Shown: one piece after another, positions 44,410 to 56,650 of the stretch
Numbering within the stretch: position 1 is the stretch's first letter
How the letters are laid out: every line of letters starts with the position of its first letter
Source: Austropuccinia psidii
Taxonomy: Eukaryota; Basidiomycota; Pucciniomycetes; Pucciniales; Sphaerophragmiaceae
Direction: 5' to 3'
Length of the DNA stretch: 64,000 nucleotides
Assembly (NCBI GenBank): GCA_023105745.1
Contig: JALGQZ010000012.1
Span: forward strand, 42,711,852 to 42,775,851
The notes under the pieces: model-generated
What the model saw: only the letters and a program-made list of their open reading frames with translations
The model's database searches: none
Told to the model about the DNA's origin: nothing
Translations under genes and position numbers: made by a program

Positions 44410-47019
44410 TCTTTAGGTCTTATTCCATTTCTGAACCTTCTTAGTAGCTTATCAGAATTAGTTTTATCCTTCTCGAGTAGATATTTACCTTCTTGAGTTG
44501 GGTTCCTATACCTTACAAGATATTCCCTTTGTTTTTTGTTTCATGTGCTTCTTTCTTTAAGGAATTTTACAATTTTCTTTTCTTCTCCTTCTTCTAGAGG
44601 GGGAATTGCAAGTGGGGGTTAATTTTCAGTGGAAATAATTCCTTGTTACGTTAGCTGTAAGGCTTTATCAAGATTACAGGGAAATTTGGGTGTCTTTTCA
44701 TTAGTTCAACTGTTAGCTCTGATTGCACAGCATTTGGTCCATGCAATGCTTTTAGAATGAATGGTCCTGCAAAGGAATCTTTCAATTTCTTTGGGAACTT
44801 GATATTATTAAAATTCAGAGTTGATACTAAAACCAAGTCTCCTATTTGAATGCCTTGTGGTTTATGACTTTTATCCCATCTTTCCTTTTCATATTTGAAA
44901 GAATCTTGCATACATCTGTTTGTATGGTGTCTTGCTTTGTCAAGCATCATTTTGAAACTACTTGCTGTTGGATGTATATTGACCAAGTCCTTTTTGAGGG
45001 TATTGTAAGGAAGTCTTGTATTCCAACCTTTTTCTAGTATTGCTGGTGTTTTTCCATTTGAAGAATGGTTTGAAATTTTATATGCCAGTTCAAGAGCAGC
45101 CATCAGAGTCTTTGAATTATAGTCCATAAGCACAGAAGATTCTGATCATGTCTTCTAATGTCTGTATCATTGTTTCTGCAAGACAATAAGCTTGAGGGTG
45201 GTAAGCTGTTGAGAATGATAGCATTTTTCCAAAAGGTTATGGAGGTTTTTCCATAATGCTGAAGTGGATTTTGGGTCTCTATCAGTTCTGATATTTTGGA
45301 ATACGCCTGTGTGGCTAATAGCTTTATTCTATATCATTATAGCTGTATGAATAGCTGTGTCATATCTATGAAATGGTAAGAACATTGGAGTTTTGCTGTA
45401 TCTGTCAACTAGTACTAGGCATTCATTATAACTCCTGTCTCCTCCTGGAGGTAAGGCTGTTACCCAATCCATGTGAGCTATTTCCTATGGGGATTTTGGT
45501 TCTTGGATTTGGATCATCATTTTAAATTTCTTCCATGTGGCTCTGTTTGCTTTTTGACATCTGTCACAGGTTTGGCAGTATTCTGCAACATCTTTCCTCC
45601 AATTTGTCCACCATAAGGAGGATTTTACCCTTTCCAGTATCCTATCTTCTGAGAGATTTACAGATGCAACATTATAATGGCATTCATGTATTATAGTTTT
45701 TAAAAAGGTTCTAACTGTTAAGCTCATAACACATGTGTGCTTTGTCCTATGATACAGTATTGCATCAAGGAGGTGGAATCTTCCTTCATTGTATGCCTTT
45801 TTACATATGTCATGTAGTTTGGACAAGAGTGATGGGTCTTTGAAGTTTTTTTTCAGAAGCTGACATAAGATATGACAGTTCTTGTCCATATTATAGCTTT
45901 CTTTACCTTTATTAAAGAATTCTGTGCCAATATCTGTGACACATATGCCTTCTATATGGTTTTCTTCCTGTGGTACTCATGATACGTTTTCAGGTGTATT
46001 TGCTAAAGCCCATCTGCTAAGAACATCTGCATTCTTCTGAATATTTCTATATTTATGAACTATAGTCATATTTCATCTATATTATTGGATATCAATTTGC
46101 TATGTTAGCATATACCTATTTGGTGTCTTCATGTTTAACAAATTTTTTACCGCATTGCAATATGTAATCACATCAAACACTGTACCATCCAAATAGTAAT
46201 ATAATTTTTCCAAAGCCCACACCAAGAAACAAAATTCTGTTTGTATTTCTCCATATCTTGCTTATGTTGGCTGAATTTGTCTTGAAATGAAGGAAATTGG
46301 TCCTTCTACAGGTTTATAATTCATGATTTGTGTCTGGTGTAGTGCAGCACCTAGTCCTTCTCCACAAGAATCAGTGTATAGTTTGAAAGGTAGTTTCCAA
46401 TATTGCATTGGAAGAAATGGGGCATTTGTGAGGGCATTTTTTAATCCCTCATATGCTTTGATGCTTTCTTCAGTCATTTCATAAACTGTTTGTTGGTCAC
46501 AGAGTTTATATAAGGATTTGGAAATTCTTTCAAATTCCTTTATATGCTGTCTGTAGTAACCAGCATATCCTGAAAATGATTGCATTAAATTTTTGGTTTG
46601 GAGCATTGTTTTCAGTAGTACTGCTGCTACCTTGCTCTTATCTATGCCCAAACCCACTCCAGATACAACATGTCCTGGTGCTTTTACTTCACTATGTGCA
46701 AAAAGACACCTTTTCGAGGAAATTTTCATATTTACTTGCACTATCTTCTGTAGTATCCTTTCTAGTCTTGTTAAGTGACTTTCCCAAGTTTCTGAGAAAA
46801 CTATGATATCCTCAATATAGATAATGATTCACCCTTCTGGTAAATCTTCAGAAAATATGGTATTCAGCATCCTTTGATAATGGGAAGGTGCATTTTTATA
46901 GCAAATGGCATCCTGAAGTATCAATATATTCCACAGTGGACTTTTATCCTTAGCTGCTTCTTAGCATTGTCTGTTAAGACATTTTGAGGGAAACCCTTTA
47001 GATTATCCATGCATGTAAT
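44410..47019 (-). pseudogene. 3' half of pol of element C (RT end, RNase H, integrase, tail)
   Basis: Badly eroded. 46262-46741 has [37 protein letters not shown] and [20 protein letters not shown]. The RT catalytic box upstream (about 46810-46825) reads YIED, having lost the second-position aspartate. 45485-45889 holds the zinc domain with YCQTCDRCQKANRA; 44651-45133 the integrase C-terminus with IGDLVLVSTLNFNNIK. The chromodomain-like tail is at 44410-44545. The first integrase aspartate region and the glutamate region are interrupted by stops (45140-45480). The pol continues upstream at 50919 across the inserted LTR D. Confidence 0.85.
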
Positions 47020-50000
47020 TGTAAGGTTTGACTATGAAAGAATAAGTAAAAATCACTAATATTTTACTTATTGTACTATGAATGTCCTTATAAATAAAAT
47101 GAATAAGATAAAAAAAAACTGTAATCATAAATAATTACTATAATTATGGCATGAAAATAACTTTATTATTAAATGAATATAATAATATAACTTATATTAT
47201 AAAAAAATAATATAATAAATAGATATATTAATATAAGATAACTCATATACTTAAAAGAGCTATATTATTGTTACCAATTAATAATAAAGGCGTAAAAAAT
47301 TGTTTTTTATTAATAAAAAACAATTAATAGCTAAAATATTACCAATATTAAGGTTATATATTCAAATCAATACTATTTATCTTAATGGAAGAATTATTAA
47401 TAGTAATAATAGAGAGAAATTATTAAAATAAGAGAAAATAACCTACTTTTGACACTTGATATAACAATTTTGGAAGGATTTACGCCAAATGAAGTAAATA
47501 CAACTTATATACATTGTATTTACAAATAAAATCAAGAGAAATCACAGATTTTATTAATTTCACATGGAAATGAGAATTTTAAGAGAATTGTAGCAAAACA
47601 GTGGAACAATTGAAGTAATGACATCAAGAATAATTATTATAATGAAGATTACCTTTGGTCTTTGATAATATGAGTGATTTATATATAAAGAATAAACATT
47701 TTAACTTTTGATTTAAATGTTTTAATGTGTTGATGTGTCTGAGGGTAAAATAGAGTAAAAAGAGCCTTATTTATAGTAAATACCTTTCTTCTAGAGCCCA
47801 GTAGGCTTCTAGTAGACATTTACTGATGATATCTACTAGAAATGATCAGTATTTTAAGGTTTAGTGATGATTGAATAATGATCAAACCATCTTATCTCAT
47901 TATTACGCCATTATATAGAGTTATCACTATAACTCTAAATTTGATGACATCATAGGCTTGGAAGAAGCCTAAGCTTTGTGTAATATTTGACTATGAAGCT
48001 GATGATAATATTACTATTAATCAACAGTAATATGTCTGTTCTTATGAAATATAATAATAAAATATTGTTATAGCCACAATTGAATAATTAAAGAATGATT
48101 TCTTTCATGTGTTAAACACTACTAGGGATTTGAACAATGAGCAGTAATTATCTACAAGAATCAATTACAAGAAGAATTTAATAATTAAAACTTCTTTTTA
48201 TTAAAATAATAAAATTATTTTAATATATAATTATCTTTTGCAAGAATTACTATAAAGATAATTCTTGAAGAAAACTAATTTTAAATAAAAACTTCAAGAA
48301 TTAAAGATAATTGACCCACTTATACTCCAAAGAGCTTATTGAAAGATATAAGTAGAGAAATTTGACGTAGATTTGTGGATTTGAGGGATAAAAATGATTT
48401 ATAGAAGGATTAAAACAATAGATAGCTGGATTATATGATTTCACGTCTTTCTAATTGATTCTGAAAGGATTAAAACACTTAATAATAGTTGAACAAATAC
48501 TTACTTGTTGGTAACAATGATATAAATGGATAATAAGATGATTCTTGGAAAAAACAGAAAGAGGAGGCCTTTTTTAAGTCAACAACAACTCACAGAGGTG
48601 TGCCATGGAGCAAGCTGAAAAACCAGTAAGTGAGAAAACAATTAACCCTTTTGGATTATTGGTTGCATCATCTGTTGTAACGTGAGATTATCATAATTAC
48701 TTAATTGATGCTTTTACATGACTACCAACCCCAATATGGTTAAGAATAAAAGGAGTAACATCTGTAAATCTTCTCCTATTTCAAAATAATCATTGATTAT
48801 ACAAAGTTATCAATGTTATTGGCCATTTCATCACAGGTTGTAATTACTGTAAATTTTTGAAGATTCAGTGTTTCACATAGAATAGTCAAAAATGGACTGT
48901 AAGTAAAACTTTGAACTTTACTGATAAAACTATAGAATTATTCCATTGTACCATAGATAATAAAGCTCTCCATTGGTCCTGAAAGTTTCAAATAGATTCA
49001 TTAATAATTGTATTTTTGAAGAATTTTTGAAGTTTTTAGCTCATTTCTACGTAGAATTGCAAATATCAGTGTATGGCTGGTTGCTATGAGGTAAATAAAT
49101 GTATACTAGTCCAAAAAGGGTTTGAATTACTCTCTTGGGTACTATCCATGGAAATTCATTCAGAATTGACATGGTTACAGGAGTCTAAGTAGCCCTTTAC
49201 CTTGTTTGCATGTCAAAATAGCAGGTTATTTGCTATTTTCTTATGAATTACTGTAGTTGTAACATGGTAACCAAGTTCCCAAAAGGTTTTATTTCCCAAT
49301 TGGGCCATGATCAGCCATGGATCCAAGCTTTGGAGCTTTCCACGCGTCTGAGGCCTCATAAGTTGGGTACCCTGGCTCCCTTTGATGTCTTCTGTCCCCC
49401 TTGCCTATTTTTCATGTCAAAATAGTAATTTAAGCTTAAAGTGAGATATCCACTCTGGGTTTACCAAAATTCCATGTAAGAATATCATGATATTAAGTAC
49501 CCAAAACATGCATAACACTATTCTTAGTGTATATGTAACATGGGATTTCTCACATTCCCATTATTTTGGAGTGAAATTAAGAAAAACAAAAATTTTCATG
49601 GATCTTTTATGTGGTATTGAAGTATTTTCCATATTACCACCTCAAAGAGTTAATTTGAGCTTATTCACTCTATGGAGCTACCGTAGGTGAATTTTTGTGT
49701 GAAATCCAAATCTGGCCTTAAATCCATGGATTTACTTACTCAATAAAAAGTTATTCATCTTTTCTGAAATCAAAAATGATGAATTTTGAATATATGAATG
49801 ACTTATGAGTCATGCATAATCCAGAATTTATTTTCAAGATAATTGTGGCCTATTTGGGTGTGTACAAAATAACTCAAGGCTCACACTTTGTGTATTTTAT
49901 TAGTATGAATCATAATCTAATAGTATTCACCAGTTTTTTCACTTATATAACTGTTAAACTTAAAATAACATTACAGTGAGTGATGATAAATGATTAAATT

Positions 50001-50918
50001 TAAGCATAAACTTTGATCATTGATAACTTTTAAGCTATACACAATACAGCTATTCTGAGAGTGAATTTTGATAGCTTGGAATTTCCTTATAAAACTGCCA
50101 AGAAAATTTCACTATATCATCAAAACTCTATTTTTGATTATTTTTCTTGTAACTCATCTTTTCTGTTGAAATTTAATATTTCAAACTTCAAGCCATGATT
50201 TCAACGGTGTATACCTTGAATACTATAATAAAGATTACATTTTTCTTCACTTATGAACTATTAGAATCTAACTGTCCAGCTTTTTTTAAGGTTGGACCAC
50301 TTTCACAACAAAGTGGTCAAAATCTCCAATGATTTTAGTCAATAATCCATTACAAGTTTTAACCTTGTTTATAGCTTGTAAAATGAGTTTCATACCTGTA
50401 TTTTTAAAGTAATTAAATGGTGAATTTATTTTTGGTTTATATCTCTATCGTGTATATTTCAAGAGTTATTAGCTAAAAACCATGAATATATGCATTGACC
50501 AAAAAAGTCCATATATTCAGCGTAATTCCTCAAGTGGTGACTTTAGAGAATAGCTTCATAATAGTTCTATGTGTTGGAATTTATGGGTAATTCAATGTTA
50601 CAAATTATTCCACATTTTGTTTCATTGGTGTCTGAGTTAAATAAGATTTTATACGTTTTTTAAGGTATTATTACTTATTCTTCAGTAATTATTGACTTTT
50701 CAGATATGCCATAAAAATGACATAGGTGAATTTTACCATGAGGAATGTAATGGTGTAATTTATTTCACATTTTCACTCACTATATTCTGAGCTAATTCAG
50801 ATTTTGTACTTATCTATGGTATTTTTACTAGTCTTTGAGATAATTGTTCTAAGTATAATTATTACAGAAATTTTGTTTTGACCTTTTTGGATATGTGGTC
50901 ATATCTCAAAATCTCACA
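47020..50918 (-). repeat. Solo LTR D inserted in pol of element C (interrupted by E)
   Basis: TGTAAGG...TCTCACA with perfect target duplication GTAAT (47015-47019 and 50919-50923). After removing the 1912 bp of E and its duplication it is 1987 bp, the length of the B LTR. It has the TATA box (47768-47775), U3 hairpin (47915-47938) and U5 hairpin (AATAAGTAAAA 47041-47051 with TTTTACTTATT 47062-47072). No internal sequence remains, so it is a product of LTR-LTR recombination. Confidence 0.93.
47979..49885 (-). repeat. Solo LTR E nested in solo LTR D
   Basis: 1907 bp, TGTAATATTTGACTATG...GGCTCACA, perfect target duplication CTTTG (47974-47978 and 49886-49890). It belongs to a different family from D and is related to the palindromic LTRs at 1-3195. 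U5 hairpin CTGATGAT (47999-48006) with ATCAACAG (48020-48027), seven of eight pairs. No gene: the frames at 49243-49690 are LTR sequence. Confidence 0.92.
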
Positions 50919-53900
50919 GTAATGAACTTAGTCTGTGACAATTGTGTTAAGGTCTCATGGACTCTGGGTATTGGATATCTGTCAGGGATAGTATAGGTAT
51001 ATAGTGCTCTAAAGTTCCCTACCATCCTTGATTTTCCATTATGCCAAGTTATAATAACAGGTGTAGTGACCTCTGCCTGTTCATTATTTCCTCCTTTTCT
51101 TAATACCCCAAGGTCCATTAATTCTTTAATGTGTACCTCTAAGGCTTCTCTAGATCTTGCACTAGCTGGGTAAGGTGGTTTTCTTAACAGGTGTGTATAA
51201 CCTTTTTCCACATTAAGGATAATGTCTACTTCATGTCCAAAAATGCCACCTAGCAGTTCCTTGACACTTTCAAAGGCACTTTCATTTTTGAATAAGTGAT
51301 TGATCAGTTTGTCCTTCATTTTTTATGTTAATTATTGATTGAATTCTGCCTCCTTAAGTTGTTCACTTATGAAAAAATGTGTTTCTGGGATTTTCTCTTC
51401 ATTTAAAACTGTAATTTGCTTTTTGTTATTTAAGAAACCAAATTTTCTCCTCTTATTGTCTCCTATGGGAAAATATCTGCATTTTTAATTAGAGATATCT
51501 TTGCCATAAATTGACAATTAATCACTCCCAAGTATAAAATGGTTACTAGTACAGTTGTCCATTAATACAAACTCTACTTTCACTCTTATAAATTCTGAAG
51601 GGCAAGGAAAAATCAGTGTTAGGTCAATTATATCAAGGGCCTTCATGCTTTCACTTGTACTACTAAATTTGACTTCTTGTATTGGTATAGGTATTTTTTT
51701 CCAATTTGGTACAATTGTTTTCAAATAACTTTAACCAAAACAGGTACAGTATGCTCCTGTATCCAAGTACACTTTTCCCTCTTCGTTTTCAACCACAACA
51801 ATACTTATACTTGAATTTCCAGCTGTATATCCCATTCCTTTTTCTGGTTTGGTTCTATACAGTTTTGCATCTTGTATATTTTTCAAGCTTGTATCATATG
51901 TTCCAGCTTGTGGTAATTTTGAATTGAAATCCAATACTTCATTTATTAAATTAATATTATTAATTTGTGCATTGATTATATCAATTTCATCACTTTCAGA
52001 GGTTTGTGGCTCTTCAGTGTCTTTTTCAGAATCAGATTCCTCTTCTTTCTCATTGTGGTCTTCTGTTTCCAAAATTTCATTGATTTTTTCCTTCTTAAGG
52101 CAATTATTGGCTAAATGTCTAATTCCTCCACATTTATGGCATTTTCTTTGCTCATTTTTGGTTGTATCAGGCTTGAAGTGTTCCTTTGGCTTATCTTTTG
52201 TGATAAATGGTTTATTTGGACTTTTAATGTCAAATTGTTTGCAAGTTCTGCCAATCTTAGTTCTTGTTACTATGTCTTCTATTGCATTGATATACTCTTC
52301 TGTGAAGCATGGTTCAATACACTTGCTTTTCAGGGAATGTTCCAATTCTCCTCCACATTTCTTAAGTATTTTCATGTGAAACATTTCCCTTGACATTTCT
52401 GGCTACAGTGAATTTAATCTTTCAACTTGTTTTAAGAACCAAGTTAAACGTTTATCCCTCTCTGGGTAAAAGAAGAAATTTTCAAATGCATTTTCTATTT
52501 TGTACCTCCAGCCATCATTTTCAGATTTGGTGATTATCTCTTGTTTCCACCATTACCACGTATTTTTACCATTGGTTTGTCTTATGCCATCCTACCATAT
52601 TTTTGCTGCTTTTTAAAATAATGAATGTAATCTTACAGTGATTAACTCATCTGTTATACCATGATCTTCTTGTAACATTTCACTTGTTTTAATATATGAC
52701 TTATGGTCATATTCACCTTCAACTGTGAATGTTGGCCATTCTTTTAATTGGGGTTCTTGCTTTGTTAAGACTTGGTTTTTGTCTTTATGACTCAAGTCTG
52801 TTATGAATGAATATGTTCTTTCTGCTTTTGGCTTAACAGGACTTCCTATGTGAAAAAATGGGGTTGATAACTTTGGCATATTTAAGTTAGCCTCATTTCT
52901 TTTATCCATTTATTCAGTAATGAGTCTTATTTCACTTTGAATATCATCTTGAAGATTCATTTCTACTTAATCACTCTTTTCCACATGGTATAGAAGTAAT
53001 TCTTGATGTGATAAAGTCTTATCTTCAAATTTCTCAACAGAAATGCTTAGTTTGTTTGATTTTTATGTTAAACTGTCAATTGTCACGTCATAATTGATTG
53101 TCAAAGTTTTTGGATGTCTCTTATGTATTTATACAATTCCTGTTGTCCTTGTGTTAATTTTTGAGTATTGTCAATTAAAACCTTTGGTTTATTATTTTCA
53201 ATCATAAATATAACGCTGTCTCTTTCTTTCTTATTTTTTACAACAATCTGTGTCAAAGATAATAAATCACCATTTATTTCTTGTAGAGATAATATACTTT
53301 TTTTAATTTCTATAAGAGGTAAGATACTATTGTTAATTTCTGTTAAAGTATTTACAACAGCAGGAGAAAAAGTCATTTCTTTGGGAAATGAGTTTGTGTC
53401 ATTCTTTGTTCCTCTTTGTTCTTGAATTCCATCAAGGTTATGGCCATGTTGAAGACATTGTCCATGGCATCTTTTTGGATTTTTGGGATCCTGTAACTTT
53501 TGAAATATAGTTTCCTCCAATTCTTTTTCTTGTTCTTCTTCCCTTCTTGGAGAGGTTAGTTGGCTTGAGGCTTTCTGGTAGATGCTACTGGGGCTTCTTT
53601 CTTCCCTGCTTGCCTCCATCTTTTTGTTGTTCCAATCCTTTATATTCTTTATTTGAGGTTTGGATGGTAGTAGATTCCATCCATTGGAGTATTTCACTAT
53701 TTCATCCTCTTTGAGGAACTTTTTGAGAATGTCCCAGGAGTTCATCACCCCTTTATGGATGTGTGGAAACATTTCCCAGTCTTTGTCCTTGTACAACGTG
53801 TAATACTGCTTTTACTGGCTCATATAGATGTATATTTGAGCCCTCTGAATGTGATTTGTCCCTTTTTGAGCTACTCATATTCAATTCCAACTCTGGTTCA

Positions 53901-54359
53901 GAAATTATGGGCATATCTGGGACTTGCCTTTTGGTTATGGCACTTCCTTGTGTGGATTCTGTTCCACTGGGAATTTTGCCATTTCTTTTCCCTTTTGAGG
54001 GATCAACTCTACTTCTGAGTTCACATCCATGTGATTGGAGGGAGTATTGGGATCCTCTTCTAGTAGTCATAATGAAAAATTCAGAAAATACAAAGATTTC
54101 AGAACACGAAAAATCTTTTATGGAAATTTAAAAAGAGGTACTCACCTTCAGAGTCCTGAATAGTGGGTCCTGCTAAGACTGATTTCTTAGCTTTCTTTTT
54201 CTTATTGACAATTGGTGTTGGAGAACTTGGACAAGTTTCTTCTACCAATCTCTCAGCAGTGGTCTGATTGTCCCCTGTTGGATTGTATGCAAACACTACA
54301 AAAGGACAAATCAATAGAAGTAATTTTATAAAAAGTTTTATTTTTGTAAGATATGGCAA
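50919..54359 (-). pseudogene. 5' half of gag-pro-pol of element C
   Basis: Minus-strand order: leader exon in 54099-54359, gag N-terminus 53753-54070, 53101-53796 (CHGQCLQHGHNLDG and coiled coil), 52613-52909 (WPTFTVEGEYDHKSYIKTSE), 51731-52396 with CCHC knuckle CHKCGGIRHLANNC, protease YLDTGAYCTCFG just before a stop, then 51518-51724, then the RT N-terminus 50924-51319 ending NTYTIPDRYPIPRVHETLTQ. It then meets solo LTR D and resumes at 47014. The gag-pro frame and RT frame are in phase here, interrupted by stops, which shows that the ancestral element had one gag-pro-pol frame. Confidence 0.87.
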
Positions 54360-54767
54360 TTTCCATGTATAAATTGCTCTTATATCTTAAAATACATGAG
54401 ATGAACAAAAATGAATTAAAAAACTTTTTTATATATTTTTTTTTATTATTATTTTTTGTATTTTTATTCTTATTTTTAAAGAATAAAATAAAAATGAGGA
54501 TGATTCTTTTTAAAATTAAATTGTAATATAATTTTTTTTAATTTATAAATATCTTTTTTAATGACTAGAGTCACTCAAAGAAAGTTTTTGCAAGTCTAAG
54601 GATGTGAAAAACCATGTGTAAGACAGTTCAATTGCTTTCCAAATGCCTCAATAGCTTTGAAAATGATATATATAAGACTATTATATACTTTTACAACTAT
54701 AAATATAATTTATCATTGGATCAACCAAGTTTGAATTCTTTTTCAAGGTCTTTTGAGTAAATATAAT
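54360..54767 (-). other. 5' leader of element C
   Basis: AT-rich leader between the PBS and the leader exon. It contains the conserved block shared with element B (54566-54663). No gene. Confidence 0.5.
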
Positions 54768-54780
54768 GGCCAGGCCCCCA
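54768..54780 (-). other. Primer-binding site of element C
   Basis: Minus strand TGGGGGCCTGGCC, 2 nt from the LTR end at 54783. Confidence 0.65.
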
Positions 54781-54782
54781 AA

Positions 54783-56650
54783 CGTAAGGCTTGACTATGA
54801 AACAATAAGTAAACATTACAAATATTCCACTAATTGTACTATGAATGTCCTTATGAGCTTAATAAATAATATAAGGAATAATTATAATAGTAAAGAGTTT
54901 TTATAATTAAGGCGTAAAAGAATTTTAGTACTAAATAAGTATAATACTATAATTTATACTATAGAAGGATAATATAATAGAAATAAATATATTAATATAT
55001 AATAATTAAAATATTTAAAGCTCTTCATTATTGTTAAAAAAATAATAAAGGAGTAAAAAATTGTTTTTTAATAATAAAAAACAATTAATAGCAATGATAT
55101 TACCAATATAAAAGTTATATATCAATATGAATACTATTTATATTAATAATGGAATTATTAAGAGTAATAATAGAGAGAAAATTACATATTTTTTACACAT
55201 AATATAATAATTTTGGAATATTCTAAGCCAAATAATGTAAATAGAACTTATTTCAATTGTATTTACAAATGAAAATAAAATAAATTGAAAATTTTCTTGA
55301 TTTTATGTGAAAACAAGATTTTTAAGAGAATTATAACAAAAAAACTGAATAATTGAAGTAATCACATCAAAAAATGATTATTTCAATAAGGATTACCTTT
55401 GGTCTTTGATAATATAAAGGAATTATAGATAAATAATAAAGATTTTACATTTTTCTTTAGTGTTTTATTTTTTTTCATGTGTCTGAGGCGGAAATAGAGT
55501 AGAAAGAGCTCCATTCATAGTAAATGACTCCCTTCTAGAGTCCAACAGGCTTCTAGTAGATGTTTACTGAAGGTATCCACTCGAATTACTCAGTGATTTA
55601 AGGTTTAGTGATGATTACATCATAATTAAACCATCTTATCTAATTATTATGTCATTATTTAGAGTTATTACTATAGCTCTAAGTCTGATGACATCACAGG
55701 CTTTTAAGAAGCCTAAAATATGTGAGTTTTATTATTTTTGAACATAATCTAATGGTATTTACCAGTTGTATTGCTTTAAGACTTTTAAGCTTAAGATAAG
55801 ATTACAGTGAGTCATAATCAATGATTAATTCTAAGCTTAAACTTTGATAATTACTACCTTTTGAGTTAACATGCTACAGCCATTCAGAGAGTGAATTCTG
55901 ATAGCTTGGATTGTCATTATCAAACTGCCAAGAGCATTTAATTACATCATCAAAATTTGTTTTTTGATGATTTTTCTTGGAACTCATCTTTTATGTCTAA
56001 AAGTACTATTTTAAACTTCAAGCCATGATTTCAGGGGGTCATACCTTACATATTATGATAGAAAATACATAACTATGCATGTATTAGCTATCAGAGCCCA
56101 AATATTCACTTTATTTTAAGTTTGTACCACTTTCATAACCAAGTGGTCAACAGCTCTAGCAATTTTTTTCAACAAACCTTTACAAGTTATAACCATGTTT
56201 ATGACTTTTTAATAAAGCCATAGATGTATTCTCATAGTAATTACGTAGTAACTTCATTTTTGGTTTAACTCTCTATCATGTATATGTCAAGAGATAGTAG
56301 CTAAAAGCCAGGAATTTATATTCAGGTTAGTTCCTCAAATTTTGACTTTAACAATATGACATAAAAAAAATTTATGTGTAGTTTTTCATTGAGAATCCAA
56401 TAGTGCAATTTATTTCAAATTTTCTTTCATTTGTTTCTGAGATAAATAAGAATTTGTGTATTTTTATGGCATTTTCACTTATCACTCATTAAGTATTAAA
56501 TGTTTATTAATCAGATTCTAAGTTAATTAAGAATTTATGCTTATTTCTAGAATTTTCACTTATTTTAAGATAATTCTTTAAAAAGAAATAATTCTTGAAG
56601 AATCTCTTTGTGACCTTTTGGGATATGTGGTTATATCTCAAAGGTTCAAA
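54783..56650 (-). repeat. 5' LTR of element C
   Basis: 1868 bp; starts CGTAAGGCTTGACTATG (TG eroded to CG) and ends GGTTCAAA. U3 hairpin at 55659-55682 with one changed base and a TACT loop. The TATA box is degenerate (CATTCATAG on the plus strand). It is more diverged from its partner than the two B LTRs are from each other. Confidence 0.88.

Larger units (their letters stand above)
31769..56650 (-). mobile_element. Ty3/Gypsy element C, old, split by elements B and D
   Basis: The 3' LTR is 31769-33526 plus 44102-44287, the internal region 44288-47019 plus 50919-54782, and the 5' LTR 54783-56650. Without insertions it is about 10.4 kb. Flanks ACTGC and GCTGT differ by two transitions and may be an eroded target duplication. 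The coding region has the same plan as B but is shattered by stops. The RT box reads YIED instead of YIDD. Confidence 0.88.
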
